From positions 36,738,214 to 36,802,213 of the forward strand of contig CM049320.1 of NCBI GenBank assembly GCA_026874595.1: DNA of 64,000 nt, given 5' to 3'. Shown here piece by piece: positions 35,184 through 48,120 of this stretch. Positions within the stretch are counted from its first letter, which is position 1, and each line of letters starts with the position of its first letter. This DNA is from Sipunculus nudus (lineage: Eukaryota; Annelida; Sipuncula; Golfingiida; Sipunculidae). The notes below the pieces were generated by a model that saw nothing but the letters and a program-made list of their open reading frames with translations, was not told where the DNA came from and ran no database searches. A program made the translations under genes and the position numbers.

Positions 35184-38023
35184 CTATAAGATAAATACAA
35201 ATGTCAGGAGACAGTTGTTGGTTATACGACCATGTAAATCTGAATATAATGACGATATCTGTTCAGACATTTATGAGAGCTATATATGTCGGTAATGTTT
35301 AACTGAACATTTAACCATGCGTCGATTTTTTAAAATACATGTAGTTTTACAGAAAAATTACCAAATAATAGACCAGTATATAAATAAGGATCAGAGAATG
35401 TCAATTAAGTGAAACACTACCCGAAATCTGTGAGACACCATTGAATAACGTTATAGGATGTTCTAAAAATATTTATTATGCCCAGTGATCATTGAACTGA
35501 TCACCTGATAAAGTTGACGAGTCATGATATTCTTAGTGTTGCGAATACAATGCCTCATAAATATATATCACATAAATTTCAAGAAAGTTGGCTCAACTAC
35601 ATCACTTAAAACAGTTTCTTCACAATACTGTCAAAAGTTAAAAAAAATGAATCATTTGAATAGGCACTTTAAACTCAAATATTATGTAATATTTCCTGAA
35701 AAGACCATGCATTTTTAACAAAGTAAGATCGGCTTCGCATCAAAGTGCTTGTGCCGTATTGTGGATCATACCATATCATCGTCTTGCCAGCTGGTCAACT
35801 CAACTTAAAAACGCTACGGAAACATCCCTGACATATATTCCCCTTGTTAATTGACTAACCTATCTACCAGCTTTGATATGTAGATCATTTGCATTTGATA
35901 TTTTAATGCATGTGCCTTTATTTTTTAACATTTACATTGAAATTGGCTCATGGGTCATTCCGTGGGAGTAAATGAATATTTAAAACTGCCTCTGGTCTGG
36001 TGTGCCGGGGCTGCAGTCACGTAAGTTGTGCTTTTCCTTGTCACTCTATTTCATGTTTACTTCCTCAACTAGTATTGACACAGATTGTGATCCATAAAAG
36101 TATATTTCATTTAGGTGTTGGTAACGTTAAAGTCGAACTGGGATAATTAATTAGTATATGGTAGGGTTTTAGGAAGTATGTAATTTAATGATTATGTAAT
36201 GGTACTTGTGGAGGTATTATTAAAGGGGGAGGTGTAAGGCAGCTGGCAAACTTCTGTGCATTTATGTGACAATTATATAACACAGTCATCCCCTATATTT
36301 CATGATTACTCTTACCATGTAAAATGTTGTAATTAGGGTAAACGCTTTGTACACGAAGTAATGCAGGCGTGAATAATAATGCCACTGTTAGTCCATCGAG
36401 TCCGGATTATAGTCACTGGCAGTGCATTCAACATCCCTGAATCACTATATTGAAACTCTGGATATACTCAATGGAGTATCCCAAGCTATAACCGAACGAT
36501 TATGAATTACAGCTGAACCCAGTCTCCCAACTACCCAATAAATACGAACTTCTCTTGGTCTCGAATATGTTAGTATTATTTCAGTAAACAATGTCTCAAA
36601 AGTGAGACCACCCCTGATTTAGAATTAAGGACGCATTGCCTGGCCACAGTGCTAATACGCACAGTACTGTATTAACATGTGATATGAGTCACAGGTTGCG
36701 CCATGTCACTGTTTCACAAACGCCGGACCAGAAAGGGGACAATGCTACCCAGTCCCAGTGCTAATTTAGTCTCTCAGATGCCACCGCAAGGTACGGTAGT
36801 AACATTTTCTGCTGAGTCAGTTACCTAGATCTTGATTCTCTGCCGCTCAAGACAGATAAAAAAGGGTAACACAGGTTCCTGATTAAGTACCCATCCCCCC
36901 CCCCCACCCCCGCATTCGTTCTTGGGCGGTACAGATTGTCATCGACCCTTTGTATCGGATGTGTTACGATTGGCAAATTTGCCTAAAATTATGTAACGGG
37001 TATGAATCAGAAAGTCATGCATATTTTCCTTTTAATGGAATAAATAATTACTTTAAAACAGCTTATTTGTTTTCAAATTCATCACAGATAAAGCCGTGAA
37101 ATATGGAAAACCTGGAAATTTGGTAGAAGTAGGAATTTCATATAAAAATACCACCATGAATTGCAACAAATTTGCTCAGGTCCAAGGTGGTTCCAATTTT
37201 GGGATTCCACTGTAATTGTCTTGAAGAAAGCAGTTTTGTTTTCAATTTGTATGCCATAGGAGTTGTGTATAGTCTGTATTACTTTTTAATGTTAGCTTTT
37301 ACCCCGGTGAGACCCGTTCTGGTTAGGGCGAAAGAGGCTTAGAACCACAGAGGCCGTATTTTGGTGGTTCGCGATCTGGCTTGGAAGACAATGGACATCA
37401 AGGGAAAATGATGGCTGGAAGGGGCAGTAGTCTCTTACACAGACACACGGTGGCGCTCCGCAACCCGGAGCCTGTGGAAGAGGCTAGAAGGGGCAGTCCA
37501 GAATCTCGAGTAGTACCACACTGCTGGCGCCTGAGGACTAAGTAGCGCTCGACTCTGGCCGGCAAGCAGAGAGATTAGTTGGGTTGAGACTGGCATGATA
37601 TGGTGGTCCATGGAGAGATCGAACGTATTAAAGGGTGAACATATTGCAAATACGTTTAGCTTATATCAAAATCTCTGCTACTGTTATAGAGACTGCGTGT
37701 TTGTGTTAAAACGATCTGTTTGTTCAGACTGACAGTTAAAGATTTCATGTACACCCAGAACATCTAAAAATAGCCATGGATACTTGGGTGTGACTGTAAC
37801 TCTCAAGGTTTCATCAGCTCTTTCAGAGTAAACTTACCGGCAGACAAACTAATCAACCATTGACAGTAAAACATATAACCTCCTGGTGGAGATTAGAAGT
37901 TCATATGGATTTTAGCTGGATACAAAATTTATAGTGATCAAAGAATGACAGTAATCTTGATTGGACCCCTGGGCCGCAAAACGAATCCAAACATAAACAC
38001 AATTCAGCAAGAAGAAAACTTAC
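35184..38023 (-). other. Putative 2.8-kb intron of the receptor locus
   Basis: Between two phase-compatible CTLD half exons I find no further exon. It holds a C-run at 36895-36910 and a GC-richer patch at about 37290-37620 containing GGTGGCGCTCCGCAACCCGG, which might be an unrecognised repeat. Confidence 0.4.
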
Positions 38024-38233
38024 CGACGACGGATCCATTGGGCCATACCCATGATTCAAGTGCAGTCTCAGCTAAGTTTGTCCATGTGATGTTGATATCT
38101 AGTCCTTTATGATCAATCAACAACTCATCAAAAATATTTACACCTGGCAATACCAATCCGAAGCTATAGCATGTCTCAAGCGCTTCATCAAAGGTGCTGT
38201 TTTTTCTTATAAGTATGTCTTCAGTTTTAATGC
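38024..38233 (-). CDS. C-type lectin-like domain, N-terminal half exon
   Basis: The acceptor CGCCTATTCCAG and a strong donor GTCG|GTAAGT bound 210 bases in phase 1-1. It reads I-L-I-R-K-N-S-T-F-D-E-A-L-E-T-C-Y-S-F-G (helix alpha-1 with Cys) and L-E-S-W-V-W-P-N-G-S-V-V, a typical W-x-W-x-N-G region. It is the most 5' exon of the locus that I can support. A signal-peptide exon should lie further upstream (above 38.3 kb) but was not found. An in-frame ATG at 38271-38273 exists, but a short CC-rich leader there is not signal-like. Confidence 0.7.
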
Positions 38234-39642
38234 CTGGAATAGGCGTAGTGTCAGAACAGCATAGTATACCCATAGATCTACAGGGCTGGAGTGGGATATA
38301 AACAAAATTTAAAGGATTTTGAGTACGTGTGAGTAAAATGTTTTACGTGGTTTTCAAAAAAGGTTTACCAATTAAAGGCAAAGGTCAATTATAGTTAAGG
38401 TTATGGATTTATTTTTTATGGGCTTCGTGCAGGCACAAATATGTGTGCATGAAAATGTCCCATATATCTGGGAGACACCTCGCTCGCGAGGATAGTCTCT
38501 GGCAGCAGTCTCGCAACTTTCTAGAAACCATTGTATCCTGGACCAAGAATATGCGGACACATATACAATTTCTGTACAAACTCCCAATTAACACTGTCAG
38601 TTTTCGAACAGTTGCTTAATATATGCAATCATATTTAAAATAATAAAAAATGCCTTGCGAGTTTAACATTTTTGTAGTTTAATTAGATTTTTATACTCCA
38701 TATTTTTATCCAAACCAGAATACATTACATTTGTTATTAAGAAAATTACTTTTTTCCTTTACTTTATTACGGGTTTTGTGTAGACTAGGGTGTACTAGGC
38801 ATAAGAAAAAGGTCGCCAAAATGCAAAGTTAGTACCATCAGCCGCCCCTGCAGCAATTTTTCATACCATCGACGCAAACGCAAAAAGAGTTTTTTATGAT
38901 ACAAGCCCAATGGGAAAGGCCAAAGTATTCCGATGACCCAGTCTGCCTCTGTGTGTAAGGAATCATTTATTTTTTCAATGAGCATATACGTTTTCCCTGA
39001 TAATCTAAGCAAAACTATTAATAATCTGCAGGCAGGGAATGTTCCGATCGGTTTGAAAAGAATAACACCGACTTACTCAGAAGAAAAATCACTAGAAGTG
39101 AGGCAACTGAAGAAATCTTTTCATGAATCTTATTGCAAAATTCTGAAATCTGCCAGCGGTCTTTTCCCTTTTGGCACGTGTTCTGGTCGTTCGTTTATAA
39201 GGCTTATGATTATACACGAAGACATCAGGAAGTACGCCCCACTACAGTTACCGCATGATAATCATTTTGGCATAATTAATTAAATAATTGATAAATACAT
39301 GCATTATTCATGTATAATTAATGACATGTCAGCATGAACAATCGGTCAGAATGATTGCACAAGTATTTATCAAGCTATAATTTTCTATAGACGTTAAATT
39401 AATGCCTGGTTGAAGAAATTACTCTTACTCATCACAGGGATAAAATATTATATACACGCACGTTGACGTTAAAAACATTGACTAAAAAAAAAAAAGGATT
39501 TTCTCTGAATGGCAACTGGAAATCCACTTATCCCCACCACACTATAGGCATTTCCCTCAGTATAACCTGTAAAATGTACATTCGTATCATGTATTTCTTG
39601 AACCAAGAGGTAAAGCCCCTTACCGTCATGGTCATACTCAAG
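38234..39642. other. Upstream of the receptor exons; no supported exon
   Basis: Open frames at 38372-38594, 38785-39012 (minus) and 38933-39283 (plus) show no recognisable domain. A signal-peptide exon for the minus-strand gene would be expected in or beyond this stretch. Confidence 0.4.
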
Positions 39643-42226
39643 AACTAAACATTTCTTGGCACCGCAGGTGCCAGAGTATCCCCAGAAATAGTAGCCCCCC
39701 CCCCCTTTAAGAATAGACCCCAATTTTTAGCAGCATATACTGACACTTGGCATATTTATTGTTTCTTCCATCTAATAATCCACAATCTTGTTGAAGATGT
39801 TGGTCCTGTGACCTTGATCTTTTTAAAGATGTGTCCTGTGACCTTGACCTTTGACCTCATGTCAAAATCAATTTGGGTCTTGCTTTTCCAATGGGACATA
39901 TGCAAGTCAAGTTTGAAATCTATACATCAATAAAGCAGGAATTATCATCCAGAAACTATTTTTTTGGACAGATGGCTCCTGTGACCTTCACCTTTGACCT
40001 TGTGACCTCAAAATTGATAGGGGTCTTCCTCTCTTGGCCGGTGAACTATATGTGCAAGATGAAAGATCTGAGATGAAATGTTTAGCTGAAAATGCATCCA
40101 CATCTTTTTTAAGATGTGTCCTGTGACCTTGACCTTTGACCTCATGACCCCAAAATCAATTCGGGTCTTGCTTTTCCAATGGGTCAAATACAAGTCAAGT
40201 TTGAAATCCATACATCAATAAAAGAAGTAATTATCATTCAGAAACTAATTTTTGGACAGATGGCTCCTGTGACCTTCACCTTTGACCTTATGACCTCAAA
40301 ATTGATAGGGTTCTTCCTCTCTTGGCCGGTGAACTATATGTGCAAGATGAAAGATCTGAGATGAAATGTTTGGCTGAAAATGCATCCACATCTTTTTTAA
40401 GATGTGTCCTGTGACCTCGACCTTTGACCTTATGACCCCAAAACCAATTTGGCTCTTGCTTTTCCAATAGGACATATACAAGTCAAGTTTGAAATCCATA
40501 CATCAATAAAAGCACGAATTATCATCCAAAAAACTAATTTTTGGACAGATTGCTCCTGTGACCTTCATCTTTGACCTTGTGACCTCAAAACTGATAGGGG
40601 TCTTCCTCTCTTGGCCGGTGAACTATATGTGCAAGATGAAAGATCTGAGATGAAATATTTGGCTGAAAATGCATCCACATCTTTTTTAAGATGTGTCCTG
40701 TGACCTTGACCTTTGACCTCATGACCCCAAAACCAATTTGGGTCTTGCTTTTCCAATAGGACATATACAAGTCAAGTTTGAAATCCATACAGCAATAAAA
40801 GCACGAATTATAATCCAAAAAACTAATTTTTTGACAGATTGCTCCTGTGACCTTCACCTTTGACCTTGTGACCTCAAAACTGATAGGGGTCTTCCTCTCT
40901 TGGCAGGTGAACTATATGTGCAAGATGAAAGATCTGAGATGAAATGTTTGGCTGAAAATGCATCCACAATCTTTTTAAAGATGTGTCCTGTGACCTTGAC
41001 CTTTGACCTCATGACCCAAAATCTATTTGGATCTTGCTTTTCCAATGAGCCATATACAAGTCAAGTTTGAAATCCATACATCAATTAAAGCAGGAATTAT
41101 CATCAAGGAACTAATTTTTGGACAGATTGCTCCTGTGACCTTCACCTTTGACCTTGTGACCTCAAAACTAATAGGGGTCTTCCTCTATTGGCAGATGACT
41201 TACATGTGCAAGATAAAAGGTCTGAGATGAAATGCTTGGCTGAAAATGCATCAACTATCTTTTTAAAGATGTGTCCTGTGACCTTGACCTTTGACTTCAT
41301 GACCCCAAAATCAATTTGAGTCTTGCTTTTTCAATGGAACATATATATGTCAAATATGAAATCAATACATCAATAAAAGAAGGAATTATCATTCGGAAAC
41401 TAATTTTTGGACAGATGGCTCCTGTGACCTTCACCTTAAATTTATATGGATCATCCACTATTGGCAAGTGAGCTATATATTCAAGATGGAAGACCTGGGA
41501 TGAAAGTTTGGCTTAAAATGCATACACAGTATCTTTTAAAATGCCAGTCCAGTGACCTTGACCTTTGACCTCATGACCCTAGAACCTATAGGGTTCTTAC
41601 TTTTACCATACATAAGTCATGTTTGAAATCCATATGGCTATCAACACTGGAGATATCATAAGAGGTGTGTGATTTTCACCATATATGACAATATTCAAGG
41701 TCAAGGCCACTATCATAGGAAAGGTCATGACCCAAATTTAAATAGACATCATCCCATAAGCCATACCTATGTATATGCATAATATAAAAGAAATCTGTCC
41801 TTTTGTTTTTGACTTATAATGCTCACAGTACGGTAAGGTGGCAATTTTGGGGGTATTAAACGGCACGAAAACAAGTAAAGAATAATAGGTGGCGCCACCA
41901 GTTTCTGGAACATGACAATCCTATCCATGATCTTCCATCAACTTGATTTTGGGATAAATCCATGCAAGATTTCTTGAGATATTAAAGAATTTGTGTGATT
42001 TTCCCCAAAATTGGACCTATTAAAGGTCAAGGACACTCTCCTAGTAAAGATCATGACCTCATTTTAAATAGGCGTTGTCCTCTTATCCATATCTATACAT
42101 ATACCAAGTTTGGTAAAGTTCCGTGAAATATTTTTGGGTTATCGCGCCAACAAGATTTATATGCGGCGGCGGCGGGACCGGTATGAAAACATAGTATCCC
42201 CCGACTTTGTCTGGGGATACAATAAT
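39643..42226 (+). mobile_element. Family 3 HINE-like element, long copy
   Basis: The left end is AACTAAACATTTCTT, a hairpin GGCACC-GCA-GGTGCC, then the subterminal GTATCCCCAGA (39676-39686). The right end has a GCGGCGGCGGCGG microsatellite at about 42163, then a hairpin at 42194-42220 (GTATCCCC.GAC-TTT-GTC.GGGGATAC). The outer right arm is the reverse complement of the left subterminal motif. The interior is a 288-bp tandem array (39828-41600) followed by a unique-looking tail (about 41640-42150) that recurs in the shorter copy at 49404-50620. No coding potential. Confidence 0.8.
39828..41600. repeat. 288-bp tandem array with nuclear-receptor-like sites
   Basis: GATGTGTCCTGTGACC recurs at 39828, 40113, 40401, 40690, 40980 and 41268, with a degraded seventh copy near 41549 (spacing 285-290 bases). 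Each unit carries TGACCTTGACCTTTGACCT and, about 150 bases later, TGACCTTCACCTTTGACCTT. The last unit is the most diverged. The repeated short open frames across this array are shadows of the repeat. Confidence 0.9.
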
Positions 42227-42289
42227 TGCGCAAGAACGTCAGGTGCCAAAGGTCACTGGTCGGAAGGAATTTTTTGAGATACCAATTGA

Positions 42290-42725
42290 ATCCTTACAGG
42301 ACCTCTGAGAGGCCTTTGACACCATCGATCATGGACGTTTGTTGCATATCTTAACATCAGAGACTCAGCAGTAGAATGGTTCTGTTCATATCTGTATTTA
42401 CAATCCTAAATTAATACGCTCGATAGCCAAGTGTCCGACAGTAGTAAGTTGACTAATGGTGTCCCTCAGGGCTCAGTTCTGGGGCTCATGTTGTTCATAA
42501 TTAACATGTAACCGTTGGGTCATCGACTTCGAAACCATTGCATATGTTTTCAATAGTATTTGGGGGATACACAGCTCTGTTTATCATTTGTACTAGATCC
42601 CCAGAAGATTGATATGAGTGAACCAAAGAGAGAATTAAGGATGTAAATAAATGCATGTGCGCCAGTATGCTCAAATTGAACCCAGAAAAAACTGAGAACT
42701 TACTCTTTGGAAGCCCTTGCTATCT
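42290..42725 (+). mobile_element. CR1-like LINE reverse transcriptase fragment
   Basis: Frames carry E-A-F-D-T-I-D-H-G-R-L-L (first catalytic region), L-T-N-G-V-P-Q-G-S-V-L-G (about 42450-42485), G-D-T-Q-L-C-L (a degraded Y-A-D-D-T-Q-L-Y) and L-K-L-N-P-E-K-T (about 42670). These are consecutive motifs of a CR1-group RT. Frameshifts and stops are present. It starts about 65 bases beyond the right end of the family 3 element. Confidence 0.8.
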
Positions 42726-43772
42726 GTACACTACATTGAATTATTCAGCGGCCATCTGTCAGCCAGCCAGCCTGCCGGCCTCACAGAATCACCATATTAT
42801 GTACTAAACGGTAAAGTGATAACTAAACTGTTTTCGACTGCGAAACATGAATCACATATATAAAAACATCAATTTGATCAACCAAAAAATGTGTTTACGT
42901 ATTAAATATTTCTAAAAAAAGTCAGATCTACTGAAAATTAAACTTCGTGAAAGTTTGCCCGGCAAATAAGTAAGAGCATAAGTATATAATTTTTTTATTT
43001 CCATGTACAATACTTTGACAAGGCAGATCTTCCTATACAGTGTATACATGTTTGTCCAAATCACATAATTCATAGTAACATAATAAGCCAAACAGAACTA
43101 ACAGACTATATTGGTATACTAAGCATACCAAGACATGTCGTATGTATATTTTCGCACACATATTAAACTCAATATTTCGTATATAGCATACCACATCTCA
43201 GCCCCTTCAGATGAAGTTTTCACAAATTGTTCTTATAATTTTGATCTGACAAACCCCAATAATAATTCTTTCATATTACCTTAGTGCTCTCTACAAGGCC
43301 CAGTCTTAGACATACATGCATGAATATGAGCCACTACTGACGACGTAGCAAATCACATATTTATTATGCCTCATTCACTTCCTCTCAGGAAAAATATTAA
43401 CAGGATTAAGATAATTCTTCAAAAGTCATATTAGATAAAATAAGATTTTTTTTAAAAAACATGAGGAGAATGAGCAAAGATGCATGGCTTCCAGAAAAAG
43501 GAAAATATTGTAACAGTTCAAGACGACCAACTGCCTATCTTTCAGGAAATTCTAATATTGTTAAAATATATTGCAACAAGTAAATTGAACAAATAACCTG
43601 TTTAATTGATACAATTTACAATAAAAAAATGAAGAACAAATTCTATCAATTATTATTCAGATATAAGACATGTGAAATTACAGCGATACCATCCTTCACT
43701 GACAATTCTGCCCGACGCCTATATCTTTCAAATTATTGGCAGGAACACGTCCGCCTGTAGACCAGCATGATT

Positions 43773-43848
43773 AAAAGAAATGTTCTCTAGTAACTATACA
43801 ACGGGACTGTAAAAGAAATGTTCTCCAGTAACCATACAACGGGACTGT
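43773..43848. repeat. 38-bp tandem duplication
   Basis: Two adjacent copies (43773-43810, 43811-43848), each with GAAATGTTCTC and ACAACGGGACTGT, differ at about two positions. This looks recent. Confidence 0.85.
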
Positions 43849-44653
43849 AATAACAAAAGGCGTACGGAAAAAAGTCTTGTCCCTACAGACACATGCGATG
43901 TTTGCAAACGAAGTCCCTCAACTGGCGCATGCGCACTGGGCCGTAAGACAAGCAGCACAGACAAGCATAACTGCAAGCCAGATAATCAGCACAGTTTATC
44001 TATATGATGGCATCACTGTATCTTTGATCAGTATCCCGTTTAAAATGCCCTGCCTTTTAATTATGTAGATTAAATTAGGCTGCACTAAATTTTGCCACCA
44101 TTTAAAGACGAAGCTTATGCATACATCTGAGATGAAGCTTCTGAGATGAAGCTACTGATTGGTAGATAGTCGGAAAGAAATTATATTATATAACTTTAAC
44201 ATAAAAAAGACCGGTCTTCCATGTAGCCTACATACAACTATGAAAATACTCATATTTAGAGAAAAAATAATTTCATGATTTATAAATGGCAGAAGCCTGG
44301 ATTAACTTTCACAAAAGCACACTAAATGGTGCAATCTAACTTAAGGATCATAACACTGATGTCTCCGCGGCAAACACAACGTAATTTAAATTAAAAACCT
44401 ATATTACTGTAACATTTTGCAGAAAATAATGACTATCATGCAAAGCTGCAACAAGAGGAGTGACGTTTCATACTTATTTATAACTATACATAAAGGACTT
44501 TACAGGATATTATGTTTTGTGACTAGCTGACTCTGTAGAAGATGTTATCCACATACAAAAAATACCAAATACCTGACTCATTCCCTGTTAACCTTTATCA
44601 CTATCATAGTTTATAAATCATACAATAAATTATCAGTAAGCTCACACACACAC

Positions 44654-44656
<3 letters not shown>

Positions 44657-44699
<43 letters not shown>

Positions 44700-44700
44700 A
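44657..44700. repeat. (AT)n microsatellite
   Basis: Alternating AT with a few TTT interruptions, preceded by a short (CA)n tract. Confidence 0.9.
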
Positions 44701-45444
44701 ATACATATGTATATACATGTATATAACACACACATACATACGTACATCAGATACAAATTGCATGAGAGCAACAAACAAGTGCATTACAGGTAACATTAAT
44801 TTGCAGGTCACTCTACTCACTGAGTATGGTTAAAAAATAGGTAAAATTTTGTAAAAGAATGTAAATTTGGACAAGTACAAATCTAAACTTCTGAAATTAA
44901 ACCAGGTTCAAAGTTACATTTCAATGCACACATTCTTACACTATGTAAAGCCATCATCTTCTAAACAAGAACGAAGTATATGTTGAATCCTTACAGACCC
45001 ATTCATGTTTTGTGAAGGTTTTCTATAAAATACTATCATCTGGCGGAAGTTACATTACATGAAGTCATCTACATGTATGCAAGGTGATGGATTTTATTAA
45101 GAAAGGAAAACAATTTTATTTATTTTTTTCCTAAGTTTCTTCACATATATTAACTGATTTTCTTATTCTTAGATTTGTTTCCTGGGGGGGGGGAATTATT
45201 ATAGTTCATATAAAAGTATCTAAATGCATGCATGATCACAGGGCCTCAACATATAAAATCTCTTACAATATTTATCATGAACAGTCTCTTGACGTATGTC
45301 TCCGCCTCCCTTCCCAATGTTTTCCACATGTTCTTCATAGTAAGTTCACAAGTGCAACATCAGTTCTTGTCTTGTCATGGATGTTTTAGAATGCCCAGGC
45401 ACAAGTCTGAAAAAATATCCAGAATTATCTAATGTTGATATTTA

Positions 45445-45517
45445 AAGGCTCTGATGCCCTTCTGAAATCTGCCAGGGATATAGAAAATGAGTTATTTCAT
45501 GAGAACACCAGAGCCTT
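45445..45517. repeat. 12-bp inverted repeat, 49-bp loop
   Basis: AAGGCTCTGATG (45445-45456) and CACCAGAGCCTT (45506-45517) pair at 11 of 12 positions. It may be the end of another nonautonomous element whose interior follows (45590-46480). Confidence 0.5.
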
Positions 45518-45589
45518 AAAAATTAAAAAGTACACGTGTGTCTCGATGCTCAGCTGAATTTGTCTATAGGGATATTTCATCAGTTTTTT

Positions 45590-46480
45590 TTTAAAAATGT
45601 GACGCTTGTTACCTTGACCCTTGACCTTGTGACCTAAATTCAGAGAATTTGCTGCTTATATACCCACAGCGCTGTTAATAAAATAAATATTCTAGCGTTG
45701 TTAACCAAACAAGTATCTCACAGTCCTTACATTGCTCAGGGTCCAAAAATTCAGCAAAAAAAAAAAAAAAAAAAAGTTAAGTAAACTTGAACAAAGGCCA
45801 CCTAAAAGTCATTTTTGTGCAATGATACAGAATTTGAAACAACCGTTTTGCAGATGAAGACTACTGTGTGACCCTCAGTTTGATATAGGTTTACTGGGCT
45901 AACTTCAACTTTCTATCAATGAACCTTAACTATTCTTTTTTCAATTGAGAGAACCCCACCCAGGTATAATTCATGTGAAAAATTAAACCATTCAGCACGA
46001 CAGTTTCATCATAAAACATTTTAAGGTGAAAGTGGCTAAAATTAAATGGTTTTTGCCCATAAAAACAGGCCGATTCAGGTGGCACCACAAAAACCTCAAT
46101 TTCGAAAATGAATCATATTACCAACAACTGCATAAAACTTAATGCTAGCTCCTGCTATTCTGAGAGTATTGTTAATGTGCTTACTTGACCAAGAGAAGTT
46201 CAAATTCCTTAAACTCGGTCAAAAAAATCAAACCTGAACCTTCTGAAAAATAAAACTGAGAGAGGTCATCTTTTGGATCTCTTTTGTGTGAACATTGAAC
46301 AATTTGGATAAATGATTTCCAACATCATTTGACATGACTGATTTTTGCATAAAATTTGGTGATGCTAGCTCCTGCTGTTCATAAAAAATTATGTGTTAAC
46401 ATACTGATGACCAATGAATCCTGAACAAAAAAGGTCAATGCAGGTGGCACCACCAATAACCTCAATTTGACTCATGTGAC
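45590..46480. repeat. Diverged repeat units with GTGGCACCAC cores
   Basis: Contains TTGACCCTTGACCTTGTGACC near 45613 and two GGTGGCACCAC cores about 363 bases apart (46078, 46441), each followed by ACCTCAATTT. It resembles the tandem cores of neighbouring HINE-like elements, but I could not place both ends. A 22-A run lies at about 45756-45775. Confidence 0.5.
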
Positions 46481-46898
46481 CAACATTTGCATAAACTGCA
46501 TTACGGCACAATGGTAAAACAGTGAGGAGATAATCTTAGTTAAGCTGGAGTGAGCACAGTTACCTATTGGATGGTTGACCATCCTCTGTAGCAGTTTCAG
46601 ATCAAACTTTACACTTTTATCTAGTTACGAGATTGTTTTCTTTAAAATGTTTCAACTACGCAAGTCTCCAGTTCTGGACTAGCAGGCATATCAGTTGCAA
46701 GCTGGTTCACTGCGAGCGTACAGTAGCATTCCTTGGGCGGAAACAAGTCTGTGACCCCTACAAACACAGCCGAGCAATGTTGGCACATATTTTTGGTCAT
46801 TCATTAATCTTACGCAAATCAAAGGAATGTGCGTACTATGGAACTGATTCCACCAATCCACATTCAAAGTACCCAAACTGGGCTTTTCCACCAACATA

Positions 46899-47500
46899 AA
46901 CAAGGGACTCATGGGTTATGGCACTCAGCTGTTATTAATGATCATAAAATATAATTTGATAGAAGGGGTACACAAATGTTGGTTTTGTGTAGTAATATAA
47001 GCTGATTTATTAGGATGATGGTGAATCTTGATTAAATAAAGTTATATTCCTGAAAAAAATTCTCTAGCTTTAGTAATTCTCATGTTAGGTGAGTAAATAT
47101 ATTTCCTGATTTTTTTAAAAATTGCATTATATTTTGGCCCATAACTTCAAAATAATACCAAACACTGACCTAATTTTTTGTATGTTCATAGAAAATGTAT
47201 GGAAGAATATACGAATATTAAATATGATCTAAAAATGATCAGTGGTTTTGATATTAGGCAACCTTGAAGTGTAACAATGGCTTTTTTTTATGGAAAACAG
47301 AGGTTTTTCCTTAATATCGCGAAGGAACGAAGTCCTAATGACCCAATTTTAGGTATGGTAGAAAATTTTGGGGACATCTAATGGCATGCAAAATTTTGGA
47401 ATCGTAGGATCAACGGTTTCAAAATGTGCCCTGTTAACGGCCGGACGGCCGGACGGCGGACAATGGACCACGAATATAGCTCAGATGACTTAAAATACAG
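46899..47500 (+). mobile_element. Family 1 HINE-like element, short copy
   Basis: The left end is AACAAGGGACTCATGGGT with subterminal CACTCAGCTG (46899-46931). The body shares GACCTAATTTTTTG, CAGTGGTTTTGATATTAGGC and AACGAAGTCCTAATGACCCA with the other family 1 copies. The right end is a GGCCGGACGG tract, GGACAATGGACCACG and AGCTCAGATGACTT, after which the hairpin is broken. With one body unit only, it is the smallest copy here (about 600 bases). Confidence 0.75.
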
Positions 47501-48120
47501 TCGGAAGAAACTGATGAAACACTCCATGAACAATATTTGTGCACAGAATCATGTTGATCGATGCATTTGTTGTTACTTCAGCTTTTGTATCAAATTTTTC
47601 ATTATTCTGGGGGATAGTTCAGAGCCCCAAAGCTTGAAGAATATGGGTAACAGAGACCTAATTCCAGGTTTCCAAGGAGATTTTTCATGAATCTCTCTGG
47701 ATGTAAAGTTAGTGGTAAAGTTAATAAGTAAATGTAAAGAGTGGCCCCACCTGTCTAGTTGATGAATATAATTTCCAAGATGGATGAACATGCCAAATTT
47801 CAGACCAATACCTTGACCCTCTCCTGAGATATGGGCAATTTTCACCAAAAGCGCATGTACATATGGATGCTACAGGAAAACGTTTACAGATGGCTCCACC
47901 AGTCTTGAGTACAAGAGGGAGGAGTCCAAGATCTATGGATATGCACAATTTCAGGCCAATACAGCAAATCACTCCTGAGAAAAGGGCATTTATTTTTTTT
48001 TCACAAAAACAGAGGTAGGTGGCACCACCTGTCTGGTTTATGAGGAAACTTTCCAAGATGGATGAACATGCCAAATTTCAGAAATTTCAAATTTCAAGGT
48101 CCCTTCTTGAAATAACTTTG
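47501..48120. repeat. Fragments of HINE-like tandem units
   Basis: 47505-47690 matches the unit of the 54.6-kb array (GATGAAACACTCCATGAA...). From 47710 to 48090 two or three diverged units share CCAAGATGGATGAACATGCC and GTGGCACCACCTG or GTGGCCCCACCTG. Neither has complete ends. Confidence 0.6.

Larger units (their letters stand above)
42726..45440. other. No supported gene; simple repeats
   Basis: Contains a 38-bp direct tandem duplication at 43773-43848, an (AT)n tract at 44657-44700 and a G-run at about 45185-45193. Open frames are unconvincing. Confidence 0.5.

Noticed and set aside
38372-39283. Candidate signal-peptide or extra receptor exons above 38.3 kb
   Set aside because: Neither strand gave a hydrophobic leader with a phase-1 donor, nor a CTLD or Ig signature.
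39873-41230. A series of similar 60-90-codon open frames on both strands (such as 39873-40076, 40585-40857)
   Set aside because: They recur with the 288-bp tandem unit and have no start, splice or domain support. They are shadows of the repeat.
47573-48074. Minus-strand frames of 91 and 117 codons
   Set aside because: They run across diverged HINE-like tandem units and repeat the unit sequence.
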